NCBI GenBank assembly: GCA_022565935.1
Contig: JADFJY010000034.1
Coordinates: forward strand, 1-10,750
Reading direction: 5' to 3'
Length of the DNA stretch: 10,750 bases
Source: Nitrososphaerota archaeon
GTDB lineage: Archaea > Thermoproteota > Nitrososphaeria > Nitrososphaerales > Nitrosopumilaceae
Part shown: piece by piece, positions 1-5,146 of the stretch
How the letters are laid out: each line of letters opens with the position of its first letter
Position numbering within the stretch: position 1 is the stretch's first letter
Made by a program: the position numbers and the translations under genes
The notes under the pieces: model-generated
Told to the model about the DNA's origin: nothing
What the model saw: only the letters and a program-made list of their open reading frames with translations
The model's database searches: none

Positions 1-1
1 T

Positions 2-184
2 TACAGAGCTTGGTTTGGAGACATCATAGATGACTATAGATCATATGATCTAGATATTCATAAGATGGGGTGGCAACTCTTTGATGAAGATGAGTTTAAC
101 AAATTCATCCAAAACACGTGCAAAGCAGAAGGAACTGAAACATGTCCAAACATCATAAAGCCAAAGAATAATTTCAAAAGATAG
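2..184 (+). CDS. C-terminal end of an unrecognised protein (5' truncated by window edge)
   Basis: The frame is open from base 2 to a TAG at 182-184 and gives 60 residues with no start in view. The fragment is rich in acidic and aromatic residues (YRAWFGDIIDDYRSYD near its start) and ends in a basic, Asn-rich tail. Two cysteines (in NTCKAEGTETCPN, eight residues apart) could form a disulfide or a metal site. I see no signal peptide or membrane helix in this part and do not recognise the family. The coding nature is supported by an open frame up to the edge and by thaumarchaeal-looking codon use. A palindromic repeat follows about 25 nt after the stop. Confidence 0.6.
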   Translation, partial: YRAWFGDIIDDYRSYDLDIHKMGWQLFDEDEFNKFIQNTCKAEGTETCPNIIKPKNNFKR

Positions 185-204
185 AGTAGTTACCACAGTT
201 TTGA

Positions 205-235
205 TTTTCGTAATCGTATATGAGATTACGGAAAA
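205..235. repeat. Dispersed palindrome, copy 1 (CGTAATC-N8-GATTACG)
   Basis: Arms CGTAATC (209-215) and GATTACG (224-230) flank the 8-nt centre GTATATGA. TTTT precedes the left arm; G then AAAA follows the right arm, so the symmetry continues with one bulged base. A further pair, CAGTTTT (196-202) and AAAACTG (232-238), nests around it. It lies between the truncated first gene and the promoter of the winged-helix gene. Confidence 0.85.
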
Positions 236-301
236 CTGAAAAACAACATGTAACTAAATTCAAAAAAATTATTCGAAATAGTCAATTTGATAGTCAACCT
301 C

Positions 302-309
302 TTATACTT
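302..309 (+). promoter_or_regulatory. TATA box of the winged-helix gene
   Basis: TTATACTT is centred about 25 nt before the ATG at 330. This is the archaeal TATA-to-start spacing, so it predicts a leaderless transcript beginning at 330 and argues against the longer TTG-started frame at 309, which would begin inside this box. Confidence 0.6.
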
Positions 310-329
310 TGATCATAAAATGCTTGAAT

Positions 330-611
330 ATGGTAGAATATCGTAACAGCACTCAGATTGTAGCAGATCTTTTGTCTTTCACACAAGAATCAGGACAACA
401 AGGAATCAAAGTAACTCCATTAGCTGTAAAATCAAATCTGTCGTATTCACGAATGTCTAGCTTCCTGAAAAATCTGATGGGATCTGAATTGATTAACAAA
501 ATAGAGTATGATGGCAAAAATGCCTTTGTAATTACAGAAAAAGGCAGAACCTATCTTCAAGAATATAAAAAATTCACTAGTATTGCAAATTCGTTTGGCT
601 TGGAATTATAA
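330..611 (+). CDS. Small winged helix-turn-helix DNA-binding protein
   Basis: This 93-residue single-domain protein resembles the archaeal stand-alone winged-helix family (HTH_45-like). An N-terminal helix (VEYRNSTQIVADLLSF) is followed by the HTH (VTPLAVKSNLSYSRMSSFLKNLMGSELI), then a wing (EYDGKNAFVITEKG) and a C-terminal helix (GRTYLQEYKKF). The tract xxVKSNLSYSxMxxFLxxLxxxxLI with ITEKGRxYL is the usual family signature. It probably acts as a transcriptional repressor or local regulator, but its target cannot be read from sequence. I chose ATG 330 rather than TTG 309 because the TATA box at 302-309 places transcription start at about 330. Palindromic repeats sit on both sides of the gene (205-235 and 645-672). 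No ligand-binding domain is present. Confidence 0.85.
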   Translation: MVEYRNSTQIVADLLSFTQESGQQGIKVTPLAVKSNLSYSRMSSFLKNLMGSELINKIEYDGKNAFVITEKGRTYLQEYKKFTSIANSFGLEL

Positions 612-644
612 AAAATAAAAAAGATAATAAATTATAATTTTTCC

Positions 645-672
645 TTTCGTAATCTGTAGTTAGATTACGAAA
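645..672. repeat. Dispersed palindrome, copy 2 (10-bp perfect arms)
   Basis: TTTCGTAATC (645-654) and GATTACGAAA (663-672) are perfect reverse complements around the 8-nt centre TGTAGTTA. It starts 33 nt after the winged-helix stop codon. The right side is followed by A's rather than a T-run, so it does not look like an intrinsic terminator for the upstream gene. Confidence 0.88.
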
Positions 673-843
673 AACATGTAGAATTAATTTGATTTTATCA
701 TCTGGGATTTCAGTGACAATCACAGTTACAACCACTTGTACATCTCATCCGTTTGCAGTCCAAACATATCTTTCTATGATGCCTAACTGGAGATGTGTTC
801 ATGAGGTTATTGCCTGATTCAAACTATTAACACTTCAATAATT
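673..843. other. Gene-free part of the 612-947 intergenic region
   Basis: Between palindrome copies 2 and 3 no convincing gene was found. A 42-codon frame (689-817) has only a TTG start, no placed TATA box and no recognisable motif. The gap as a whole (612-947) otherwise holds palindromes 2 and 3, a 9-bp inverted repeat and the promoter of the 948 gene. Confidence 0.5.
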
Positions 844-865
844 CGTAATCGTATATGAGATTATG
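844..865. repeat. Dispersed palindrome, copy 3
   Basis: Arms CGTAATC (844-850) and GATTATG (859-865) flank the centre GTATATGA, the same 8-nt centre as copy 1. One arm base is changed (C to T), which would leave a G-U pair in RNA. It lies about 80 nt upstream of the 47-residue gene. Confidence 0.8.
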
Positions 866-872
866 ACCGCAA

Positions 873-914
873 TCATTAGCTATGTTGATAATATTTTCTA
901 TTTTGAGCTAATGA
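873..914. repeat. 9-bp inverted repeat just upstream of a TATA box
   Basis: TCATTAGCT (873-881) and AGCTAATGA (906-914) are perfect complements separated by 24 AT-rich bases. The right arm ends 4 nt before the TATA box at 919. That placement would suit an operator or activator site for the 948 gene. It differs in sequence from the CGTAATC family. Confidence 0.5.
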
Positions 915-918
915 AGTG

Positions 919-926
919 TAATATAC
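919..926 (+). promoter_or_regulatory. TATA box of the 47-residue gene
   Basis: TAATATAC is centred about 25 nt before the ATG at 948, predicting a leaderless transcript. This promoter is the main reason for treating the short frame as a real gene. Confidence 0.55.
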
Positions 927-947
927 AAAATAATCAATTTATCAACA

Positions 948-1091
948 ATGTCAAAAAACGGTGAAATAATTCAAGAATATTTGGAATATTCTCAATACGA
1001 AATGGAACTAGAAATTGAAAAATGTAGTCATAAATATTTCCAAAATGGGACTATTTCATGTATAATGTGTGATAACATAAGACGTGATTAG
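948..1091 (+). CDS. 47-residue zinc-ribbon-like miniprotein
   Basis: This short frame starts with ATG and ends at TAG 1089-1091. The N-terminal half is an acidic, Tyr-rich helix (EIIQEYLEYSQYEMELEIEK). The C-terminal half has a possible metal site, C26-x-H28 followed by C38-x2-C41 in the tract SCIMCDNIRRD. A well-placed TATA box at 919-926, the start codon at the expected leaderless position and the cysteine/histidine pattern support a real gene. Tiny zinc-binding proteins of this kind are common in thaumarchaea, but I do not recognise this family. It could be a protein-protein or nucleic-acid adaptor; that is inference. Confidence 0.6.
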   Translation: MSKNGEIIQEYLEYSQYEMELEIEKCSHKYFQNGTISCIMCDNIRRD

Positions 1092-1126
1092 AATTTCACT
1101 TGTAATTTTTGACATAGAAAAATTTT

Positions 1127-1148
1127 CATAATAATATATGAGATTACG
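1127..1148. repeat. Dispersed palindrome, copy 4 (degenerate left arm)
   Basis: The right arm GATTACG (1142-1148) is intact and the centre ATATATGA differs by one base from copies 1 and 3. The left arm is CATAATA (1127-1133), with two changes from CGTAATC. TTTT precedes it. Retention of the centre while one arm decays suggests an ageing copy of a mobile or duplicated element. Confidence 0.65.
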
Positions 1149-1201
1149 TAAATTTTATGAGTAATACTGTATTCTGTATTTTCAAAATTAGATGTATCAT
1201 T

Positions 1202-1289
1202 TGAGAGATTTTACTTAAAAGAGAATAGTAGGAATCATCGGTACAGTCTAAATACTAATTTTCCAAACTGACCGTAATTGAATCTCTCA
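1202..1289 (+). repeat. Long inverted repeat with nested stem, possible structured RNA
   Basis: TGAGAGATT (1202-1210) pairs perfectly with AATCTCTCA (1281-1289). Just inside, TTAC (1211-1214) pairs with GTAA (1274-1277) across a 3-nt TTG bulge. A second stem, GGTaCAGT (1240-1247) with ACTGACC (1267-1273), abuts the first directly on the 3' side, with a loop of about 19 nt. The arrangement resembles a folded RNA of about 88 nt, but no known RNA family or C/D box pair is recognised. The strand is undetermined. Confidence 0.35.
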
Positions 1290-1337
1290 CCAAGTAACTA
1301 ATCGTTGTTGGTCTTAAGTTTCAATGCCATCTTATTT

Positions 1338-1379
1338 CGTAATCTGTAGTTAGATTACGTAATCGTTAGGAGGATTATG
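1338..1379. repeat. Dispersed palindromes 5a and 5b, fused in tandem
   Basis: Copy 5a is CGTAATC (1338-1344), centre TGTAGTTA as in copy 2, then GATTACG (1353-1359). The last CG of its right arm also begins a second left arm, CGTAATC (1358-1364), followed by an 8-nt centre GTTAGGAG and GATTATG (1373-1379). The junction GATTACGTAATC is itself a 12-bp palindrome. Both units keep the exact 8-nt spacing. Confidence 0.85.
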
Positions 1380-1505
1380 AAGAATTATCTAAATTGTGAT
1401 TTTTCTTGAAAAAATTTTCGAGTCTTGGATGATAATGCATTATTATCTCACAAAATCTGTAACATTTTAAAATTTCAAGGTCATCAATAAGTAGATCATA
1501 GTTGT
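1380..1505. promoter_or_regulatory. Upstream region of the secreted-protein gene
   Basis: The 1092-1505 gap holds no gene I can support; it contains palindromes 4, 5a and 5b and the inverted repeat at 1202-1289. Close to the gene there is a perfect 12-bp palindrome, ATAATGCATTAT (1432-1443), then a TATA-like TTTTAAAAT (1465-1473). The box would start transcription near 1495, giving a leader of about 10 nt to the ATG at 1506. Confidence 0.4.
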
Positions 1506-2696
1506 ATGGAAATTGGCATGAGGGTATCTTGGGCAGTTCCCGTCATTGTTAGTATTTTACTAGTTAGTGTTTTCGGTTCTGCTTTTGCAGCACACCCCGT
1601 TTTTCTAGTACAAGAAGGGGATACTATAGACGATAAGTTTTTGATTACTGGACTTGCGGATCACGACGAATTTTCAATAGATAACAGTGGTGAATTAGTA
1701 TTTAGAGCAGATTATACAGAAGTGGGTGTTGGGCCATTTTCTGGATTTTTCACACTGAATAGTCTGCTAATAAAAACAACAGATGCTATAGGAGGTAGAA
1801 CTTTGAGTCATTTTATTAACCCTTCATTAAATAACAATGGGAATGTAGCATTTTATGGTATAAGTAATTCAATACCTGGAATTTACACACTGGATAGTCT
1901 GATAGCAGAAGAAGGAGGTGAATTAGACAATAAGGTTTTGACTCTTGTTATAGCATTTCCTTCACTGAATGACAATGGCGATGTGGCATTTCATGGATTC
2001 TACTCAGGCGGTAATGGAGTTTTTACACAAGATGGACTTTTTCTTGAAACCGGTAATGTAATAGATGGTAAGACTTTGGTGGGTATTGGTCTTCCTTCTA
2101 TAATCAACAATTTTGGTGTAGTTATGGTTGAATACCCTGATAGTAGTCGTGGAATCGTAAAGTTCTCTATACCTTCTGATGTTGATGGTGACGGAATAGA
2201 TGGTGCAATTGATAACTGTCCAGACATTGCCAATCTTGATCAAGTGGATACTGATGAGGACGGAGTTGGAGATGCTTGTAATGATGCAGATGACATTGAT
2301 GGAGATGAATATTCCAATGCACTAGACAACTGTCCAGGAATTTCAAACCCAGACCAGACAGATTCTAACGGTAATGGAGTAGGTGATGTGTGTGAGGGAA
2401 CAGGTGGCTCTTCTGAGATTTCTTGTGGTGATGGAACAACACTAAACGAAACTACCAATGTATGTGAAGCAGATGTTACACAAAATGATTTAAATCTACT
2501 ACAAAATATTATTGATGGCCTTAATGCATTAATTGCAGAACTAGAGGCCTTGCTTGGAGGAGAAGATGCTTTCACTGAAGATGAATGTCTAAAGTTCCAA
2601 GAGTTAGCTGATAAAAGAATAGCCAATGGAAAAGATGTGCCAAGGGGAATTGATCAAAATGTGCAAACCTGTATTGAACTAGGACATTTACCATAA
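1506..2696 (+). CDS. Secreted repeat protein with thrombospondin type 3 calcium-binding modules
   Basis: This 396-residue exported protein begins with a Sec-type signal peptide, with hydrophobic residues 8-28 and likely cleavage after AFA (26-28). Residues about 30-220 form four repeats of about 46 residues, marked by PSLNNNGNVAFYG (106-118), PSLNDNGDVAFHG (152-164) and weaker versions at 57-68 and 197-208; this looks like beta-propeller-type blades. Two TSP3 modules follow (225-258 and 263-296), with DVDGDGIDGAIDNCPD and the GVGDxC endings, expected to bind Ca2+ through Asp-rich loops and pair their cysteines. Then come a C-x12-C segment (307-320), a leucine-rich helix (327-350, possible coiled coil) and a tail with two cysteines (361, 389). 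It is likely a cell-surface or released binding protein; the ligand is unknown. ATG 1518 (Met5) is an equally possible start. Confidence 0.88.
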   Translation: MEIGMRVSWAVPVIVSILLVSVFGSAFAAHPVFLVQEGDTIDDKFLITGLADHDEFSIDNSGELVFRADYTEVGVGPFSGFFTLNSLLIKTTDAIGGRTLSHFINPSLNNNGNVAFYGISNSIPGIYTLDSLIAEEGGELDNKVLTLVIAFPSLNDNGDVAFHGFYSGGNGVFTQDGLFLETGNVIDGKTLVGIGLPSIINNFGVVMVEYPDSSRGIVKFSIPSDVDGDGIDGAIDNCPDIANLDQVDTDEDGVGDACNDADDIDGDEYSNALDNCPGISNPDQTDSNGNGVGDVCEGTGGSSEISCGDGTTLNETTNVCEADVTQNDLNLLQNIIDGLNALIAELEALLGGEDAFTEDECLKFQELADKRIANGKDVPRGIDQNVQTCIELGHLP

Positions 2697-2722
2697 CTCT
2701 AAAATTTGTGAAAATTAATTTC

Positions 2723-2744
2723 AACTAAAAATTGATTTAGTTTT
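2723..2744 (+). terminator. Candidate terminator hairpin after the secreted-protein gene
   Basis: AACTAAA (2723-2729) and TTTAGTT (2736-2742) form a 7-bp stem with a 6-nt loop, followed by T's, 26 nt after the stop codon. It is short and AT-rich, so the call is tentative. Confidence 0.3.
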
Positions 2745-2813
2745 CATACCTAATTGGTACCAATACAATCACCAAAAACCTTCTAATCCTGCCGAACTTG
2801 AATACTAAACTTT

Positions 2814-2835
2814 CATAATCCTATACAAGATTATC
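2814..2835. repeat. Dispersed palindrome, copy 6
   Basis: CATAATC (2814-2820) and GATTATC (2829-2835) flank an 8-nt centre, CTATACAA. The outer TTT (2811-2813) matches the AAA at 2838-2840. It diverges from the consensus by one base per arm but keeps the spacing. It is the last copy seen; none was found from here to the window end. Confidence 0.6.
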
Positions 2836-2951
2836 TGAAATCTTTTTTGTAAATTGTAACAAATCAAATCAAGTACCGTAATACAGAAAATTAACAAATG
2901 ATCAATATTCAATCGATCTATGCCTATAATATCTTGTAAACAAAAACTACA

Positions 2952-2958
2952 TTATAAA
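2952..2958 (+). promoter_or_regulatory. TATA box of the TPR gene
   Basis: TTATAAA is centred about 24 nt before the GTG at 2978. This supports GTG as a true, leaderless start. Confidence 0.6.
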
Positions 2959-2977
2959 CAAAATATTATCAAATATT

Positions 2978-3475
2978 GTGAGTGATGAAATAGACAAGAT
3001 GTTAGCAGAAGCTTTTGAGTGTGTAGAAGTTGAAAATTATTCTGATGCATTAAAACTCTATAATTCTGTTCTCAAAAAAGATCATAATAACATTAATGCA
3101 CTTGTTGATAAAGGGGCAACTCTACAAAATATGGGACGACTAAAACTTGCTATTCGTTCATATGACAAAGCACTTGCTATTTCCCCAGATAACCTTGATG
3201 CGTTGTTGAATAAGGGGTCAACACTTCATTCAGATCAAAAATATCAAAAAGCAATAAGCTGCTATGATGAGGCATTAAGAATTGACAAAAAATGTGCAAT
3301 GGCACTTGCATACAAGGGACTTTCATTAGGTGAGATGGGAAAACTACAAGATGCAATAAAATATTTTAAAAAAGCCTTATCAATTGATAACCACTATGAT
3401 TTAGCAAGCATCTCAAAGGAAGTTGCTCAAGAATTACTAAAATCAATTAACGCAAATAAAATTAAAACACAGTAA
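2978..3475 (+). CDS. Tetratricopeptide repeat (TPR) protein
   Basis: This 165-residue protein consists almost wholly of four TPR units (about 4-36, 38-71, 72-105, 106-139). Each shows the usual helix-turn-helix signature, for example NYSDALKLYNSVLKKD, RLKLAIRSYDKALAISPDN, KYQKAISCYDEALRID and KLQDAIKYFKKALSIDN. A short, mostly helical basic tail ends it. There is no signal peptide or catalytic domain, so it should be a cytoplasmic protein-protein interaction scaffold; the partner is unknown. The GTG start is supported by the TATA box at 2952-2958. Its last 14 bases overlap the 3' end of the convergent C2H2 zinc-finger gene. No other gene continues in the same direction for more than 230 nt, so it appears monocistronic. 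Confidence 0.9.
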   Translation: MSDEIDKMLAEAFECVEVENYSDALKLYNSVLKKDHNNINALVDKGATLQNMGRLKLAIRSYDKALAISPDNLDALLNKGSTLHSDQKYQKAISCYDEALRIDKKCAMALAYKGLSLGEMGKLQDAIKYFKKALSIDNHYDLASISKEVAQELLKSINANKIKTQ

Positions 3476-3635
3476 CATCGCCAGGTGCTGGCTCTCGTTT
3501 AACCTGCTTTTCATTTGATTCAAAATAGTCTTTATGTTCTATATTTTGGTGCTCTCTGAGTTTTTCTATATTCTCAAAACCCTCATGACACAAATAGCAT
3601 TTTGGCTTGTGTTCATCAACTAAAGGAAGTACCAT
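3462..3635 (-). CDS. 57-residue C2H2 zinc-finger protein
   Basis: On the minus strand an ATG at 3635-3633 opens a 57-codon frame ending at TTA 3462-3464. It contains one classical C2H2 finger: C13-x2-C16-x3-F20-x5-L26-x2-H29-x4-H34, including both hydrophobic core residues of the finger. The tail is charged (KQVKRE) and ends PGDVTVF. Single-finger proteins of this size are frequent in thaumarchaea and are presumed to bind nucleic acid or protein; no target can be given. Its 3' end overlaps the TPR gene by 14 nt, tail to tail. It is divergent from mqnE, whose start lies 74 nt away. A minus-strand TATA-like box (complement of 3673-3679) would give a leader of about 15 nt. Confidence 0.8.
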   Translation of the reverse strand: MVLPLVDEHKPKCYLCHEGFENIEKLREHQNIEHKDYFESNEKQVKREPAPGDVTVF

Positions 3636-3672
3636 GATAGTAATAGGATGGCTGGCTACTTATTTCTTGATA

Positions 3673-3694
3673 CTATAAGGAATATATCATGATA
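3673..3694. promoter_or_regulatory. Divergent promoter region of mqnE and the C2H2 gene
   Basis: On the plus strand AATATATC (3681-3688) is centred about 26 nt before the mqnE ATG, predicting a leaderless mqnE mRNA. On the minus strand CTTATAG (complement of 3673-3679) can serve the C2H2 gene. The 10-bp perfect palindrome TATCATGATA (3685-3694) overlaps the end of the mqnE box and would be well placed for a repressor. Confidence 0.5.
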
Positions 3695-3709
3695 CACAAA
3701 TAACACAAT

Positions 3710-4807
3710 ATGCTAGAGCAACTAGTTAGAGATTCTCAAGCCCTAGATCGAGCAATTGCAGGAGAAGAACTATCCTACAAAGATGGAATAGATCTGATGA
3801 ATTATGATAATCTGCACCTTCTTGGGGCAGTTGCAGATGCTACAAGAAAGAAATTAGTTGGTGATACTGTTACTTTTGCAGCATCATATTACATGAATTA
3901 CACAAACGTCTGTGCTGCTAGTTGTCAAATGTGTGCATTTTATCGTAAAGATGGGGCAGATGATGCATACACCCTAACTCTAGAAGAAATTGAACAAAGA
4001 GTTGGAATTGCAAAACAAATGGGGGCAACTGAAGTTCATATCGTTGGAGGATTCCATCCAAAACTTCCACTAGAATACTATGAAGATATGATGAAAATAA
4101 TTAAAACGAAACATCCACAACTTAACATCAAAGCATTGACTGCAGCTGAAATTTTTTATTTGTCAAAACTAACAAAAAATTCCACAAAAGAAATTTTATC
4201 TCGTCTTAAAGATGCTGGACTTGATTCTATGCCAGGTGGAGGTGCAGAATTATTTCATCCAGAAATTCGAAACAAGATTATTCGTGGAAAATGTTCTGGA
4301 CAAGAATGGCTTGATGTGATTGAAGAAGCACATACTATGGGAATTAAAAGTAATGTAACAATGCTTTATGGACACATTGAAAAACCAGAACATGTAATTG
4401 ATCATCTCATAAAGATTCGCGAACTTCAAAAAAAGACTCATGGATTTCTTACATTGATTCCATTGAAGTTCAGCCTAGATAATACGGAACTTGAACGAGA
4501 TCATTTGGTAAATAATGAATGTTCATCTGTATATGATTTAAAAATAATTGAAATTTCAAGACTAATGCTTGCAAATGTGTTAAACAATATTTCAGTTTAC
4601 TGGGTAGCGTATGGTAAAAAATTAGCACAAGTTGCACTATCTAATGGTGGCAATGACTTGGTAGGAACTGCGTTTTCTGAGGAGATTTATCGTGCTGCAG
4701 GTAAACCCACTACATCATCTATAGAAGAACTTGCAACAATGGTAAAAGAGATTGGACGAGTTCCCGCTCAGAGAAATACACACTTTAAAATCTTAAAACA
4801 GTTTTAA
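3710..4807 (+). CDS. mqnE: Aminofutalosine synthase (radical SAM), menaquinone biosynthesis
   Basis: In the futalosine pathway MqnE joins 3-[(1-carboxyvinyl)oxy]benzoate to the adenosine part of S-adenosylmethionine, giving 6-amino-6-deoxyfutalosine. The 365-residue product carries the radical-SAM cluster motif C68-x3-C72-x2-C75 after NYTNV. It follows the MqnE pattern rather than MqnC or CofH: TEVHIVGGFHPKLPLEYY (107-124), KALTAAEI (141-148), AGLDSMPGGGAELF (169-182), SGQEWL (196-201), TMLYGHIE (217-224), RELQ (237-240) and a late IPLKF (250-254). MqnC would instead show MMFGHVE and FIPW. Length is near the family norm. Oddities are Met74 where an aromatic residue is usual before the last cluster cysteine, and KKT after RELQ where DET is common. 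The start is set by the TATA box at 3681. CofH of F420 synthesis is the main alternative but fits less well. Confidence 0.82.
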   Translation: MLEQLVRDSQALDRAIAGEELSYKDGIDLMNYDNLHLLGAVADATRKKLVGDTVTFAASYYMNYTNVCAASCQMCAFYRKDGADDAYTLTLEEIEQRVGIAKQMGATEVHIVGGFHPKLPLEYYEDMMKIIKTKHPQLNIKALTAAEIFYLSKLTKNSTKEILSRLKDAGLDSMPGGGAELFHPEIRNKIIRGKCSGQEWLDVIEEAHTMGIKSNVTMLYGHIEKPEHVIDHLIKIRELQKKTHGFLTLIPLKFSLDNTELERDHLVNNECSSVYDLKIIEISRLMLANVLNNISVYWVAYGKKLAQVALSNGGNDLVGTAFSEEIYRAAGKPTTSSIEELATMVKEIGRVPAQRNTHFKILKQF

Positions 4808-5109
4808 TTCAATTGTTTTTTAATTGAATCAATCTTTTCTTCCATCCTTACCTGCTTGTCTCGTCTTGAATCAATTTTAATTATAACTTCTACCCTATCA
4901 ATTCCTAGATTGTGAACTGTTTCCATCATTGTTTTTGATGCCTTGTAGATTATATCAATACTATCTGATTCTAAAACCGTCCCCATTGAATTAATTTCAT
5001 ATCTAAGATTTTCTGTGTTCTGAATTGATTCTATTGCCTTTGCGATGTAAAAACTTGCACTAGTAGTTCTTGTTGCTATTGGATAAAGACTAATTTCAGC
5101 TTGAATCAT
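4804..5109 (-). CDS. MTH1187/UPF0045-type thiamine-binding protein
   Basis: This 101-residue cytoplasmic protein has the ferredoxin-like fold signature of the MTH1187/YkoF thiamine-binding family: the N-terminal strand QAEISLYPIATRTTSASFYIAKAI, then LRYEINSMGTVLESD (the YE-x2-PMGT-like turn), a central helix (IIYKASKTMMETVHNLGIDRV) and a final strand VEVIIKID. Family members bind thiamine or its precursor and form tetramers; the biological role is uncertain. Here Ser replaces the usual Pro before MGT. The basic tail RRDKQVRMEEKIDSIKKQLN is helical. A minus-strand TATA box, CTTTTAAT (complement of 5132-5139), sits about 26 nt before the ATG, so the mRNA is probably leaderless. Its stop codon overlaps that of mqnE on the opposite strand. 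Confidence 0.85.
   Translation of the reverse strand: MIQAEISLYPIATRTTSASFYIAKAIESIQNTENLRYEINSMGTVLESDSIDIIYKASKTMMETVHNLGIDRVEVIIKIDSRRDKQVRMEEKIDSIKKQLN
4807..4829. terminator. Hairpin at the convergent mqnE/thiamine-binding gene ends
   Basis: ATTCAATT (4807-4814) and AATTGAAT (4822-4829) form an 8-bp stem around the loop GTTTTTT. On the plus strand it starts at the last base of the mqnE stop and carries a T-run in its loop. On the minus strand it encodes the final residues of the thiamine-binding protein. It may end mqnE transcription; a two-way role is uncertain. Confidence 0.35.
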
Positions 5110-5146
5110 TGGTATAAATTAATAATTTGAGATTAAAAGGTTTGAA

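Noticed and set aside
309..329. TTG 309 as start of the winged-helix gene
   Set aside because: The TATA box covers 302-309, so transcription would begin about 20 nt later, at the ATG at 330.
645..672. Palindrome copy 2 as an intrinsic terminator for the winged-helix gene
   Set aside because: No T-run follows the stem on either strand, and the same element occurs where no gene ends nearby.
689..817. 42-codon frame with TTG start between palindromes 2 and 3
   Set aside because: Only a TTG start, no TATA box at the expected distance, Thr/Val-rich low-complexity beginning and no recognisable motif; support is too weak for a gene call.
205..1379. Repeated CGTAATC/GATTACG units as a CRISPR array
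   Set aside because: Units are unevenly spaced (20 to about 440 nt), short and palindromic, with a small gene between some of them, and no cas genes are present.
2240..2626. Antisense open frame under the secreted-protein gene
   Set aside because: Ser/Pro-rich translation produced by reading the Asp/Gly-rich TSP3 codons backwards; no promoter and no motif.
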